From an uncultured delta proteobacterium (GTDB taxonomy: Bacteria > Myxococcota_A > UBA9160 > JAFDET01), in the NCBI GenBank assembly GCA_947259215.1, contig CAMYLJ010000025.1:18619-82618 (forward strand): a stretch of DNA of 64,000 nt. Reading direction: 5' to 3'. The stretch's first letter is position 1; every line of letters begins with the position of its first letter. The notes beneath the pieces were generated by a model. The model was not told where the DNA came from. It did not search any database and saw only the letters and a list, made by a program, of their open reading frames with translations. Below are positions 1 to 8,920 of this stretch, one piece after another. The translations under genes and the position numbers were made by a program.

Positions 1-2
1 CC

Positions 3-1370
3 GCCATGGGGGTGTGGATGGCGGTCTGGTGGCTGTCGGAAGCCATCCCGATCTACGCCACCGCGCTGCTCCCGCTGGTGCTCTCGCCGCTGCTCGGGAT
101 CCTGCCGATGAAGGCCGCGGCGGCGCCCTACGCCCACGAGCTGATCTTCCTCTTCCTCGGCGGCTTCCTGGTGGCGCTCAGCATGGAGCGCTGGGGACTC
201 CACCGGCGCATTGCCCTGGTGGCGCTGCGGCTGGTGGGCGATCGGCCGGACCACATGGTGGGTGGCTTCATGGGGATCACGGCGCTGCTGAGCATGTGGG
301 TCTCGAACACCGCCACGGCCATCATGCTGCTGCCGGTCGCCCGCAGCGTGATCGACCTGGTGAAGCGCCAGTCCGATCGCGAATCCGACGCCAAGGACGG
401 GCCCGTGCGCGGCTTTGCCGTGGCGCTGCTTCTGGGCGTGGCGTACGGCGCGTCCATCGGAGGGCTGGGCACGCCCATCGGGACGCCTCCGAACCTGTTC
501 CTGCTCTCCTACGCCCGCGAGCACCTCGGCCGCGAGATCAGCTTCGTGCGCTGGATGGGCCTGGCGCTTCCGCTGGTGATCGTGTTCCTGCCCCTCGCCT
601 GGCTGCTCCTCACCCGGGTGCTGCATCCGATCTCGCTCGCGCGCATCGAGGGCGGCCGCGAGCTGATCCGGCGCCGGCTGGCGGAGCTCGGCCCCATGGG
701 CCGCGGCGAACGCGTGACCCTCTGCGTCTTCCTTGCAGCGGCCTGCCTGTGGGTGCTGCGCCCGCTCCTCACGGAGATCGAGCTGGTCGGCCTGCGCCCG
801 CTGGCCGGCCTCACCGACGCCGGCGTCGCCATGCTGGCCGCCCTCGCGCTCTTCGTGACGCCGGTGGACCGGAAGGCGGGCGAGTTCGCGCTCGACTGGA
901 ACACGGCCGTGCGACTGCCCTGGGGCATCCTGATCCTGTTCGGGGGCGGCCTCAGCCTGGCCGCGGCGATCGGCGCCCACGGCGTGGGCGAGCTTCTCGG
1001 GGCCCAGGTCGGCGCGCTGGCCGGCGTACCCACGCTCCTGGTGGTCCTCGGGATCGTGACGGGCATCGTCTTCCTCACCGAGCTCACCAGCAACACGGCG
1101 ACCGCGGCCGCCCTGATCCCGATCCTGGCCGGCCTGGCGCCCGGCCTCGGCGCCGAGCCCCTGCTGCTGGTTGTGCCGGCGGCCCTGGCGGCGAGCTGCG
1201 CCTTCATGCTGCCCGTGGCCACGCCGCCGAACGCGATCGTGTTCGGCTCCGGCGAGCTCACCATCGCCGACATGAGCCGCGCCGGGCTGTGGCTGAATCT
1301 GGTCGGCATCGTCCTGATCACGGCGCTGGCCTACGCCGTGGTGATCCCGATCCTGGGCCTCTGGCCCTGA
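3..1370 (+). CDS. SLC13/DASS-family sodium:anion symporter (5' truncated)
   Basis: Inner-membrane symporter, expected to import dicarboxylates, sulfate or a similar anion with Na+. The reading frame is open to the window edge, so the true start lies outside; the first in-window Met is at base 6, giving 454 residues. Numbering from that Met, it carries both hallmark SNT motifs of the DASS fold: SNTATA at residues 100-105 and SNTATAAALIP near residue 360. These bind Na+ and the substrate carboxylate in the VcINDY structure. The GTPIGTPPN loop and the mirrored LPVATPPNAI loop are also present, as expected for an inverted-repeat transporter. About ten hydrophobic segments are visible. The substrate cannot be read from sequence. 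It is convergent with the outer-membrane protein gene. Confidence 0.88.
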   Translation, partial: AMGVWMAVWWLSEAIPIYATALLPLVLSPLLGILPMKAAAAPYAHELIFLFLGGFLVALSMERWGLHRRIALVALRLVGDRPDHMVGGFMGITALLSMWVSNTATAIMLLPVARSVIDLVKRQSDRESDAKDGPVRGFAVALLLGVAYGASIGGLGTPIGTPPNLFLLSYAREHLGREISFVRWMGLALPLVIVFLPLAWLLLTRVLHPISLARIEGGRELIRRRLAELGPMGRGERVTLCVFLAAACLWVLRPLLTEIELVGLRPLAGLTDAGVAMLAALALFVTPVDRKAGEFALDWNTAVRLPWGILILFGGGLSLAAAIGAHGVGELLGAQVGALAGVPTLLVVLGIVTGIVFLTELTSNTATAAALIPILAGLAPGLGAEPLLLVVPAALAASCAFMLPVATPPNAIVFGSGELTIADMSRAGLWLNLVGIVLITALAYAVVIPILGLWP

Positions 1371-1390
1371 GCAAGGCAGCGGGGGGCCAA

Positions 1391-1426
1391 CGAAAAGGGC
1401 GGCCGGCGTGGAGACGCCGACCGCCC
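1391..1426 (-). terminator. Rho-independent terminator of the outer-membrane protein gene
   Basis: On the minus strand, 13-base arms (1414-1426 and 1397-1409) pair around a 4-base loop with a single G.U wobble, and are followed by TTTTCG at 1396-1391. It lies 27 bases beyond the stop codon of the minus-strand gene ending at 1453. Read on the plus strand the same hairpin has a C-A mismatch and no T run, so it should act mainly on the minus strand. Confidence 0.65.
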
Positions 1427-1452
1427 GGAAGCTGCGCGCTCGCGCGCGGGGC

Positions 1453-2520
1453 TCAGAACTCGAGCGAGATCTGGGTCGTCACCCGCTGGTTGAACACGAA
1501 CTCGGTGGACGTCATCGGAAGCTCGTAGGCCGCGCTCAGGGTCACGTGCTCGTTGATCGGGATGTGAAGGCCCGCGGCGAAGGTCATGACCTGCTTGCCC
1601 GCCATGCCTCGGGAGCCGAGGTTCGCCACGTCGTTGGCCTCGAAGGGCCCCGTGCCGAGCGCGCTCTGCACGGTAGAGAGCGGCAAGGCGCCCAGCTTGG
1701 TTCGAATTCTGTAGCTGCCGTCGCCGCCACCCGTCCAGTACTGGCCGTTGAACTGCACGAACGGCGACAGGTACTTGTGGACGTTGTACTCCCCGTACAG
1801 GTTGTAGAACAGGAACTGGCTCTGCTCGTCGAAGTCGAAGGGGATGTTCCCTCCGATGCCCCCGATCAGCCGCAGGTCGCCGATCCCCCAGGCCGCCGCC
1901 AGGGCCGGCCGGAACTCGCCCGAGCCGTGCCCCTGGTAGAGGTTGCTGGAGCCGGTCGGCACCTCGAACTGCCCGATGGCCGAGAGGATGAAGTTCCGCT
2001 CCTTGTCCTGGATGAGCGCGTACTTGAGTCCGAAGCCCAGATTGAACCAGCCGGTGTGGTCGTCCAACAGCGGGTTGTCGGGGTTCAGCCAGCCGTAGCC
2101 GTCCTTGCCCGCGATGAAGGCCAGGCGGTCCGTGATGGCCACCTGCGCCTGCAGCGCCACGACGTTGAGGTCGCCACCCTGGAAGGCCGAGTCGTTCGGG
2201 AACTCATGCCAGATGTAGACGGGATAGATGCCCGTCGTGATGAACGGATCCTCGAAGAGATACGGCATCACGATCGGACGGTGGAAGCCGTCCCAGCGGC
2301 CGTCGCGGTCGCAGCCGGAGTCGAAGTCCGGGAACCAGGTGCGGCACTCGGCGGCGGCCGGGGCCGGCGCGGGAGCCGGCGCCGCCTCGGGAACGGGGCG
2401 CCGCGTGCCCTCACCAGGGCCGCCGTCGTCATCGATCACGTCCGCCCTGCCAGCGCCCGGCAGCGCGAGTGCCAGCGCCAACAGCGCAACCGAAGCCATC
2501 CAACCGGTAAACACTTTCAT
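1453..2520 (-). CDS. Outer-membrane beta-barrel-like protein of unknown function
   Basis: A 355-residue secreted protein. The start chosen is the ATG at 2520, preceded by an AGGGGGG ribosome-binding site and opening a clean signal peptide (MKVFTGWMASVALLALALA, cleaved near GRA-DV). An Ala/Pro-rich linker follows at about residues 40-60. The rest is a pattern of alternating hydrophobic/polar strands rich in Gly, Tyr, Phe and Trp. The chain ends in LEF, the terminal aromatic recognised by the BAM outer-membrane assembly machinery. No specific family could be named; it resembles the putative transporter/porin-like proteins often found in environmental Gram-negatives. It is a single gene with its own terminator (1391-1426). 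Confidence 0.8.
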   Translation of the reverse strand: MKVFTGWMASVALLALALALPGAGRADVIDDDGGPGEGTRRPVPEAAPAPAPAPAAAECRTWFPDFDSGCDRDGRWDGFHRPIVMPYLFEDPFITTGIYPVYIWHEFPNDSAFQGGDLNVVALQAQVAITDRLAFIAGKDGYGWLNPDNPLLDDHTGWFNLGFGLKYALIQDKERNFILSAIGQFEVPTGSSNLYQGHGSGEFRPALAAAWGIGDLRLIGGIGGNIPFDFDEQSQFLFYNLYGEYNVHKYLSPFVQFNGQYWTGGGDGSYRIRTKLGALPLSTVQSALGTGPFEANDVANLGSRGMAGKQVMTFAAGLHIPINEHVTLSAAYELPMTSTEFVFNQRVTTQISLEF

Positions 2521-2699
2521 GGGTCCCCCCTGCTTGGACGAGTAACCTAGCAACATGCATTCCGGGCGCGAGTGGCGTTCAGCACACCACGAGGGCACAA
2601 GAACCCCCAGCGTGTGGCGTTCCGCCCCAGCCCGAGGGCGATCAGCCTCACCACGCGGGTCCTCTTGCCCCCCACGCGGCGACTGGCGAGCATGGACCC

Positions 2700-3089
2700 A
2701 TGGCGCACCCCAGGCGTCTCGTCACGAAGCCCACTCTCCTGAAGCGCGTTCGCCGGATCTGCCTCGCGCTCCCGGAAGCGAGCGAGAAGGAGGCCTGGGG
2801 CGGCCCCACCTTCCGCGTGCGCGGCCATAAGATGTTCGCCATGCACATGGACAACCACCATGGGGACGGGCGCGTCGCCCTGTGGCTCAACGCTGCGACC
2901 GGCGCCCAGGACGAGCGGGTGGAGTCCGACCCCGAGCGCTTCTTCGTACCGCCCTACATGGGGCCGCGCGGCTGGGTTGGCGTGCGCCTGGACCGCAAGC
3001 CCGACTGGAGCGCGATCGGCGCGCTGGTGGAAGAGAGCTACCGCCTGGTCGCACCCCGGAAGCTCGTGGCGCTGCTCGACGCGGACTGA
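2700..3089 (+). CDS. MmcQ/YjbR family protein
   Basis: A 129-residue cytoplasmic protein of the MmcQ/YjbR (DUF419) family. It shows the family features: an N-terminal helix ending in LPEASEKEAWG, a strand with TFRVRGHKMFAM, and the C-terminal PPYMGPRGWVGVRLD and EESYRLVAPRKL segments. The fold is a double-wing DNA-binding-like fold, but the biochemical role is unknown. The length matches the family (about 115-130). It is divergent from the outer-membrane protein gene across 179 bases and convergent with hemN; it does not appear to be part of an operon. Confidence 0.85.
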   Translation: MAHPRRLVTKPTLLKRVRRICLALPEASEKEAWGGPTFRVRGHKMFAMHMDNHHGDGRVALWLNAATGAQDERVESDPERFFVPPYMGPRGWVGVRLDRKPDWSAIGALVEESYRLVAPRKLVALLDAD

Positions 3090-3096
3090 GTGCTCT

Positions 3097-4494
3097 TCAG
3101 ACCGCGCGGCTGAAGGTCGGGCGCGAGTCCGCGCCCGCCTCCGGCAGGTGGCGGTCGAAGACCGTCGCCAGGTTGCGCACGAGCACCCGCCCCAGGTCCG
3201 TCACCCGCACGCTGCCCTCTTCGTCGAGCGTGACCAGCTTGTCCTCGGCCGCGGGCGCCAGACGCCCGAGCTCGTCCGCGTACCCCTCTCGCAGCTCGGC
3301 TCCGAAGCGGGCGCGGTACTCCTCGGCCCGGATCTCTCCCAGGCAGATCAGGCTGGAGATCAGCCAGCGGCGTTCCACGTCGTCGCGGGAGAGCCGGAAC
3401 CCGCGCAGGGTGGCCACCCCCCGCTCCGCCACGGCCGCGTGCCAGCTCGGGAGGTCGCGGTGCGACTGCGCGTAGCTCGCGCGCAGCTCGCTGATGGCGC
3501 TGGGTCCGAAGCCGAGCAGGTCCACGCCGGCCTGGGTGGTCTGGCCCATGAAGTTGCGGCGCAGACTGCCGTCGGCCAGGGCCCGGGACAGCTCGTCGTC
3601 GGGACGCGCGAAGTGGTCGAGGCCGATGAACAGGTAGCCCGCGTCGAGCAGCCGGCGGATCGCCAGCAGGAAGATGCGCAGCTTCGTGGCCGGTTCCGGC
3701 AGGTTCTTGCGCTCGAACCCCCGCTGCTGCTTGGCGACCCAGGTGACGTGGGCGTAGGAGTAGAGGGCCAGGCGATCGGGCTGAAGCGCCAGCACCGAGT
3801 CCAGCGTCTCGCGAAAGCTCTCTTCCGTCTGGTACGGCAGGCCGTAGATCAGGTCGAGGTTGACGCTCTCGAACCCGCTGCGGCGCGCGCGCTCGACCAG
3901 GGCGGCGGTCATCTCCACCGGCTGGGCCCGGTGGATCGCCTGCTGCACCCGGGGATCGAAGTCCTGCACCCCCATGGAGATGCGATTGAAGCCGCACGCG
4001 CGCAGTGCCTCCACGTGGGCCTCGCCGGTGACCCGTGGATCCACCTCGACAGAGACCTCGGCGCCCGGGCGCAGGGGGAAGGCCTGGATGAGCGTCTCGT
4101 ACAGCCGTCGGATCTGGTCCGGAGAGAGGTGCGTCGGAGTGCCGCCGCCCCAGTGCAGCTGGGTCGCCGTGCGCGCGGCGGGAAGCACCTCCCGGACCGC
4201 TTCGATCTCTCGCTGCAGCGTGTCCAGGTAGCGCTCGGGCAGCGCCGGATCGCGGGTGATCACCCGGTTGCAGGCGCAGAAGTGGCACAGGCTGGCGCAG
4301 AAGGGGACGTGGACGTAGAGCGAGAGCCCTTCGTCCGGGGCGCCCGCGCCAGCACCCAGGTCCTCCAGGAACGCGTCCGGCCCGTAGTCCTCCCTCCACA
4401 CCGGAGCCGTCGGATAGCTCGTGTAGCGGGGCACGGGCCGGTCGTAGCGCGGCAGGATGCGCTCGAGCTGGGCGAGGAGGCGCTCGGGGTCCAT
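3097..4494 (-). CDS. hemN: Oxygen-independent coproporphyrinogen III oxidase
   Basis: Radical-SAM enzyme converting coproporphyrinogen III to protoporphyrinogen IX in haem synthesis under low oxygen; cytoplasmic. The 465 residues match the family length. The HemN signature lies at residues 61-76: HVPFCASLCHFCACN, with the iron-sulfur ligands C66, C70, C73 and the extra C75 typical of HemN rather than the shorter HemW. The GGGTPT motif (S-adenosylmethionine binding) follows about 70 residues later. The N-terminal RYTSYPTAP element is also diagnostic. The start codon lies 2 bases after the stop of fhs, so the two are probably co-transcribed. Confidence 0.95.
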   Translation of the reverse strand: MDPERLLAQLERILPRYDRPVPRYTSYPTAPVWREDYGPDAFLEDLGAGAGAPDEGLSLYVHVPFCASLCHFCACNRVITRDPALPERYLDTLQREIEAVREVLPAARTATQLHWGGGTPTHLSPDQIRRLYETLIQAFPLRPGAEVSVEVDPRVTGEAHVEALRACGFNRISMGVQDFDPRVQQAIHRAQPVEMTAALVERARRSGFESVNLDLIYGLPYQTEESFRETLDSVLALQPDRLALYSYAHVTWVAKQQRGFERKNLPEPATKLRIFLLAIRRLLDAGYLFIGLDHFARPDDELSRALADGSLRRNFMGQTTQAGVDLLGFGPSAISELRASYAQSHRDLPSWHAAVAERGVATLRGFRLSRDDVERRWLISSLICLGEIRAEEYRARFGAELREGYADELGRLAPAAEDKLVTLDEEGSVRVTDLGRVLVRNLATVFDRHLPEAGADSRPTFSRAV

Positions 4495-4496
4495 GG

Positions 4497-6161
4497 CTAC
4501 TGGAGGCCCGTGATGCAGCCCTCGCGCAGGTCGATCGACTCGGCCAGCGGCCTGCGCGGAAGCCCCGGCATGCGCAGGATGTCCCCGGTCAGGACCACCA
4601 GGAAGCCCGCGCCGGCGTTGATCTGGATCTGGCGCACCGTCACCTCGAAGTCGTCGGGGCGGCCACGGAGCGTGGGGTCGTCCGACAGGGAGGCCGGGGT
4701 CTTGGCGATGCAGATCGGCAGCCCCTCGTACCCGAGGCGGCGCACGTCGCGCAGGTCGCGCTCGGCGGCGCGGGTGAAGACCACGTCCCGGGCCCCGTAC
4801 ATGCTGCGGGCCACCGCCAGGACCTTCTCCGGCAGGGGGTCGGCCAGATCGTAGAGCGGGCGCAGCGGCGAGTCGCCGGCGTGCGCCATCACTGCGCGGG
4901 CCAGCTCCTCGGCCCCCTCCCCGCCGCGCGCGAAGTGATCCGAGACCGCGAAGGGGACGCCCAGCTCCTGGCAGCGCCGGCGCACCACCTCGATCTCCTG
5001 CGCCTCGTCGTCCCCGAAGCGGTTCAGCGCCACGACCGGCGCCTCACCGAAGTGGCGGATGTTCTCGACGTGCTTCTCCAGGTTCGGGAGCCCCCGCTCC
5101 ACCGCCGCGGGATCGCTGCGCTCGAGCTCACGGCGCGGCACGCCGCCGTGGAGCTTGAGCGCACGCACCGTCGCCACCAGCACGACCGCGGCCGTCACGA
5201 GACCGGCGCCGCGGCACTTGATGTCGAAGAACTTCTCGGCCCCGAGGTCGAAGCCGAAGCCCGCCTCGGTCACGGCCCAGTCCGCCAGCTGCAGTGCCGC
5301 GCGGGTGGCGATCAGTGAGTTGCAGCCGTGGGCGATGTTGGCGAAGGGGCCGCCGTGCACGATGGCCGGCGTGCCCTCGAGGGTCTGCACCAGGTTGGGC
5401 CACAGGGCGTCGCGCAGCAGCGCCAGCATGGCTCCGGAGGCGCCGAGCTTCTCCGCGGTCACCGGCTCGCCGTCGTAGGTGAAGCCCACGAGCAGCCGGT
5501 CGATGCGGGCGCGCAGGTCGTTCCCGTCTTCGGCGAGGCAGAGCATGGCCATCACCTCGGAGGCGGCCGTGATGTCGAAGCCGGTCTCGCGCGGCACGCC
5601 CTGCTTGGGCCCCCCCAGCCCGACCACGACGTTGCGCAGGGCGCGGTCGTTCATGTCCATGACCCGGCGCCAGAGGATGCGCCGCGGGTCGATGCGAAGC
5701 GCGTTGCCGAAGTAGATGTGGTTGTCGAGGAGCGCCGCCAGCAGGTTGTGGGCCGAGGTGATGGCGTGGAAGTCGCCGGTGAAGTGGAGGTTGATCTTCT
5801 CCATCGGCAGGATCTGGCTGTAGCCGCCGCCCGTCGCGCCGCCCTTCATCCCGAAGGCCGGACCCAGGGAGGGCTCGCGCAGCGCCAGGCAAGCGGACTC
5901 GCCCAGGCGCGCCAGCGCCTGCGCCAGGCCGATGCTGGTGGTGGTCTTGCCCTCGCCCGCCGGCGTGGGCGTGATCGCGGAAACCAGCACCAGGCGGCCG
6001 GCCCCGGGACGCCGCCGCGGGCGCGTCAGCACGGCCGGATCGATCTTGGCCACGTGGCGGTCGCAGGGACGCCAGTCGTCGGCGGCCAGCCCGAGCCCCT
6101 CGGCGATCTCGGCAATGGGACGCGGCTGGACGGAACGCGCGATCTCGAGGTCGGTCGGCAT
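4497..6161 (-). CDS. fhs: Formate--tetrahydrofolate ligase
   Basis: ATP-dependent ligase making 10-formyl-tetrahydrofolate from formate, feeding one-carbon metabolism (purines, formyl-Met, or the methyl branch of acetyl-CoA pathways). 554 residues, the usual length. The P-loop TPAGEGKTTTSIGL, the block LREPSLGPAFGMKGGATGGG and LHFTGDFHAITSAHNLL are family hallmarks. The open frame extends upstream, but MPTDLEIARSVQPRPI at 6161 is the family-like N-terminus. No Shine-Dalgarno is visible before it. hemN follows after 2 bases. No other Wood-Ljungdahl gene is present, so a role in general C1 metabolism is more likely than acetogenesis. Confidence 0.96.
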   Translation of the reverse strand: MPTDLEIARSVQPRPIAEIAEGLGLAADDWRPCDRHVAKIDPAVLTRPRRRPGAGRLVLVSAITPTPAGEGKTTTSIGLAQALARLGESACLALREPSLGPAFGMKGGATGGGYSQILPMEKINLHFTGDFHAITSAHNLLAALLDNHIYFGNALRIDPRRILWRRVMDMNDRALRNVVVGLGGPKQGVPRETGFDITAASEVMAMLCLAEDGNDLRARIDRLLVGFTYDGEPVTAEKLGASGAMLALLRDALWPNLVQTLEGTPAIVHGGPFANIAHGCNSLIATRAALQLADWAVTEAGFGFDLGAEKFFDIKCRGAGLVTAAVVLVATVRALKLHGGVPRRELERSDPAAVERGLPNLEKHVENIRHFGEAPVVALNRFGDDEAQEIEVVRRRCQELGVPFAVSDHFARGGEGAEELARAVMAHAGDSPLRPLYDLADPLPEKVLAVARSMYGARDVVFTRAAERDLRDVRRLGYEGLPICIAKTPASLSDDPTLRGRPDDFEVTVRQIQINAGAGFLVVLTGDILRMPGLPRRPLAESIDLREGCITGLQ

Positions 6162-6228
6162 GGGAGGCCGAGCGTATCGCAGCCGGCCGCCCCCCCGGCC
6201 CCGCCCCGTCTGGTAGGCTGCGAGAACC

Positions 6229-7779
6229 ATGCGACATCCCTTCCTCCCGCTGCTGCTCCCGATCCTGCTGCTTCCGGCCTGCGATTCCGCCGTGCCCGGG
6301 CTGCCTCCGCCCCTCGGCCAGGAGGATCCGGACTTCCGGCTTCCGGCCCTCCACGCCGAGCTCGACCCCATCGCCGGCGGCCGCATCGTCGACGCCTTCG
6401 GCCGCGAGGTGCTGCTGCGTGGGGTCAACGTCAACGCCCACGTGGAGTACTGGGCCTACGACCCGGAACTTCCCACCACCACCCCGTTCGACGGGGCCGA
6501 GGCCGACCGCATCGCGTCCATGGGCTGGAACGCCGTGCGGCTCCTGCTGAGCTGGTCGCGCGTGGAGCCCGAGCCCGGCTACTACGACGAGGCGTACCTG
6601 GACCAGATCGAGGAGGCCGTGCTGCTCCTTCAGCGGCGGGGCATCTACACGATCCTCGACCTCCACCAGGACGCCTGGGGCCCCACCCTCGTGGCGGCCG
6701 AGGACGAGGTCTGCCTGCCGAGCGAGGGGCCAGCGGTCGGCTGGGACGGTGCGCCCGGCTGGGCCACCCTGGACGGCGGCGAGCGGCGTTGTGCGCTCGG
6801 CGACGTGCGCGAGCTGTCGCCCGCCGTCGGCGCCGCCTTCGATGCCTTCTGGTCCGACGCCCCGGGGCCCGGTGGCGTCGGAATCCGCACGCGCTACGTG
6901 CGCATGCTCGCCCGCCTGGCCGAGCGCTTCGCGCCGCTCGACGCGATCGCCGGGTACGACGTGATGAACGAGCCCAACTCCTTCGTGTTCGTGGGCCCGT
7001 TCCTCGAGCTGACCGCCTTCTACGTGGCCGCGCTGGCCGAGATCCGCGCGGCGGAGGCCCGGGTGGGCGCGCCGCGCCGGCTCTTCTTCTTCGAGCCCTC
7101 GATCCTGTGGAACGACTTCCAGATCGGCGTGCCGGAGCCCTTCGGCGACGACCAGATGGTGTACTCGCCTCACCTCTACCAGGGCGGGATCAACGACCAG
7201 CCCCTGATTCCGCGCTGGTTCCAGCAGGCGCGCGACGAGGCGGCGACCTTCGGCGGCGTTCCGGTCGTTACCACCGAGTGGGGCGGCGACCCACGCCGCG
7301 CCTCCGACCCGACCAACGACTTCTTCGAGCGCCACCAGGACCTCCAGGACGAATTCCGGATCGGAGCCACGCTCTGGAGCTGGCGCGAGGAGTGCGGTGA
7401 CCCCCACAAGGCGAACGACGTGCGCGACGGACGCATTCCCTTCGTGTATGGGCTCTTCGACCGGGACTGCGCCACCAACACCGTGAGCGGCTGGCGCGAG
7501 GACTACCGCGACGCCCTCGTGCGGGCCTACGTGCGGGCCGCGCCGGGCCCCCTGGGCGCCGCGGTCTGGGACCCCGCGACGCGCCACTTCGAGGCCCGCG
7601 GCGACGCCGCGCCGCCCGGGTCGAGCTTCATCGTCTTCTGGCCCAGCCGCGACCGCACCCCGCCGCGCGTGCAGTCCCAGGGACTGCACGCACTCCTCTC
7701 CGTCCCCGCCGACGAGGACTACCACTTCGTGGTGGGCCGGGCGGACGGGGGCGCCTGGGAGCTGCTGCTCGACGACTAG
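6229..7779 (+). CDS. Secreted GH5 glycosidase, endoglycoceramidase-like lipoprotein
   Basis: A glycoside hydrolase of family 5, most like the endoglycoceramidase/glucosylceramidase subgroup that cleaves glycolipid glycans. The 516-residue protein starts with a lipoprotein signal (LLLPAC, lipidated C18). The catalytic domain then shows LRGVNVNA (64-71), DLHQDAWGP (144-152), the acid/base Glu in YDVMNEP (E248), SPHLY (313-317) and the nucleophile in VVTTEWGGD (E350). A small beta-rich domain at the C-terminus (about 430-516) fits the endoglycoceramidase architecture. Substrate is inferred only from family resemblance. The last four bases overlap the convergent lipase gene. Confidence 0.85.
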   Translation: MRHPFLPLLLPILLLPACDSAVPGLPPPLGQEDPDFRLPALHAELDPIAGGRIVDAFGREVLLRGVNVNAHVEYWAYDPELPTTTPFDGAEADRIASMGWNAVRLLLSWSRVEPEPGYYDEAYLDQIEEAVLLLQRRGIYTILDLHQDAWGPTLVAAEDEVCLPSEGPAVGWDGAPGWATLDGGERRCALGDVRELSPAVGAAFDAFWSDAPGPGGVGIRTRYVRMLARLAERFAPLDAIAGYDVMNEPNSFVFVGPFLELTAFYVAALAEIRAAEARVGAPRRLFFFEPSILWNDFQIGVPEPFGDDQMVYSPHLYQGGINDQPLIPRWFQQARDEAATFGGVPVVTTEWGGDPRRASDPTNDFFERHQDLQDEFRIGATLWSWREECGDPHKANDVRDGRIPFVYGLFDRDCATNTVSGWREDYRDALVRAYVRAAPGPLGAAVWDPATRHFEARGDAAPPGSSFIVFWPSRDRTPPRVQSQGLHALLSVPADEDYHFVVGRADGGAWELLLDD

Positions 7780-8480
7780 CGCGTCGACGCACCCAGGATG
7801 CGGGCGACCTCGCCGAAGACGCTCGGGCGGAAGAGCAGCTCCACGTGACCGAGGTCGTCGAAGCGTCGGGTGTCGCCGAAGGGGCAGCGCGCGGCTTCGG
7901 TGGGCTGGACCAGCAGGTCGCGCCCCGCCACCAAGGAGGTCACGTGCACGCCGGCGGGCGCGGGCAACGCGTTCAGGTGTCGGATGAACGGACCGTCGGG
8001 CAGGAGCTGACGCACCAGCGCCGAGGGCAGGAAATTCGCGGCGTGGGTGCCGCCGTGGGGCGTGCCCAAGGTGATCAGACGATCCACGCGCCGGGCGCCC
8101 CCCAGCTGCTGGAGGTAGTAGCGCGCGACGAGCCCGCCCAGGGAGTGCGCGACCAGGTCGATCCGGCCGCCCTGCACGACGCGGCGCAGCTCGTGCCGGA
8201 GCTGGAGCGCCAGCGCCTCCAGCGAGCCCGAGCTGCGGTAGTTGACGGCGTACTGCCGGCGATGGCCGAGCGCGCGCAGGTAGGTCTGGAGCGGCAGGAA
8301 GCCGGCGCGGTTGGCGCCGAGCCCGTGCACGAACACGACGGTCCGCGTCTCGCGCCCGGCCGCGGGCGGCACCCCGGCGCGGCGCCGGCCGAGGGGCCAG
8401 AGCACGCCGTGGGCCAGGTAGGAGAGGCCCTCGCGCACGATCGCCCGCCGGACGTCGTCCCGATCGTATTCGCTCGACAC
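7776..8480 (-). CDS. Alpha/beta hydrolase, lipase-like
   Basis: A 234-residue esterase/lipase of the triacylglycerol-lipase type. It has the oxyanion strand VVFVHGLGANRAGF (48-61), the nucleophile elbow AHSLGGLVARYY with S113, a RLITLGTPHGGTHAA segment typical of lipases and PHA depolymerase-like esterases, the acid in VAGRDLLVQP and a C-terminal His in DDLGHVELLF. No signal peptide is evident, so it is probably cytoplasmic or exported by another route. It lies just downstream (15 bases) of the small helical protein gene and may share its transcript. Confidence 0.85.
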   Translation of the reverse strand: MSSEYDRDDVRRAIVREGLSYLAHGVLWPLGRRRAGVPPAAGRETRTVVFVHGLGANRAGFLPLQTYLRALGHRRQYAVNYRSSGSLEALALQLRHELRRVVQGGRIDLVAHSLGGLVARYYLQQLGGARRVDRLITLGTPHGGTHAANFLPSALVRQLLPDGPFIRHLNALPAPAGVHVTSLVAGRDLLVQPTEAARCPFGDTRRFDDLGHVELLFRPSVFGEVARILGASTR

Positions 8481-8495
8481 GGACGCTGCCGCAGC

Positions 8496-8762
8496 CTACT
8501 CCGCGGGCGGGGTTCGCTCGGGCAGCAGCTCCGTCGCCAGCTTCGCCACCTTGTGGTTGACGTCGCGGATCAGGTCGTAGATGGCGCCGATCGACGTCTC
8601 CTGAACGCGGCGGACTTCGCTGGTGGTCGCCTCGAAGACGCCGAGGCGCTCGAGCACCGTCAGCGGCATGTCCGCGATCGCGCGATGGATCTCCTCCACC
8701 GTGGTGGCGCCCTTGTCCACCGCGTCCTCGACCAGCTCCGTCAGCACCCTCTCGTCGCTCAT
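8496..8762 (-). CDS. Small helical protein of unknown function
   Basis: An 88-residue acidic protein not recognised as a named family. The start at 8762 is preceded by GGGAGG seven bases upstream; the longer frame is rejected. It is predicted almost entirely helical, with heptad-like hydrophobics in residues 45-80 (VRRVQETSIGAIYDLIRDVN then KVAKLATELL), reminiscent of phasins or coiled-coil regulators. It is divergent from the ribbon-helix-helix/zinc-ribbon gene across an AT-rich spacer with palindromes, so both may be controlled by that regulator. Confidence 0.7.
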   Translation of the reverse strand: MSDERVLTELVEDAVDKGATTVEEIHRAIADMPLTVLERLGVFEATTSEVRRVQETSIGAIYDLIRDVNHKVAKLATELLPERTPPAE

Positions 8763-8920
8763 GGCAGACCTCCCGTTCGGATGAGTTTTTGTAATACATC
8801 GGATTACATCGAAACACAAGCAACGGCGGTCGATTCTTTGATTCACTATTAGATTCAAATAGATACAAAGCCTACGCAGCGCCTGGCGAAGCTCCTGAGG
8901 CCTGTATTACGCTGTCGTGC
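8763..8920. promoter_or_regulatory. AT-rich divergent control region with palindromic operator candidates
   Basis: A 158-base spacer much poorer in G+C than anything around it. It contains a perfect inverted repeat TGTAAT-N7-ATTACA (8790-8795 and 8803-8808). A second, inverted copy of the half-site, GTAATAC (8791-8797) versus GTATTAC (8904-8910), sits just before the rightward start. Three GATTC repeats lie between (8832, 8840, 8852). The arrangement suggests operators for a dimeric DNA-binding protein controlling both divergent genes; the encoded ribbon-helix-helix protein is the natural candidate. No convincing -35/-10 pair could be fixed. Confidence 0.5.

Noticed and set aside
4497..6161. 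Acetyl-CoA (Wood-Ljungdahl) pathway locus suggested by fhs and the 2-oxoacid oxidoreductase
   Set aside because: No CO dehydrogenase, corrinoid protein, methylene-tetrahydrofolate enzyme or formate dehydrogenase genes are seen; fhs is paired with hemN.
8832..8856. Three GATTC repeats as a possible CRISPR-like or iteron array
   Set aside because: Only five bases long with irregular spacing (8 and 12); better treated as part of the AT-rich control region.
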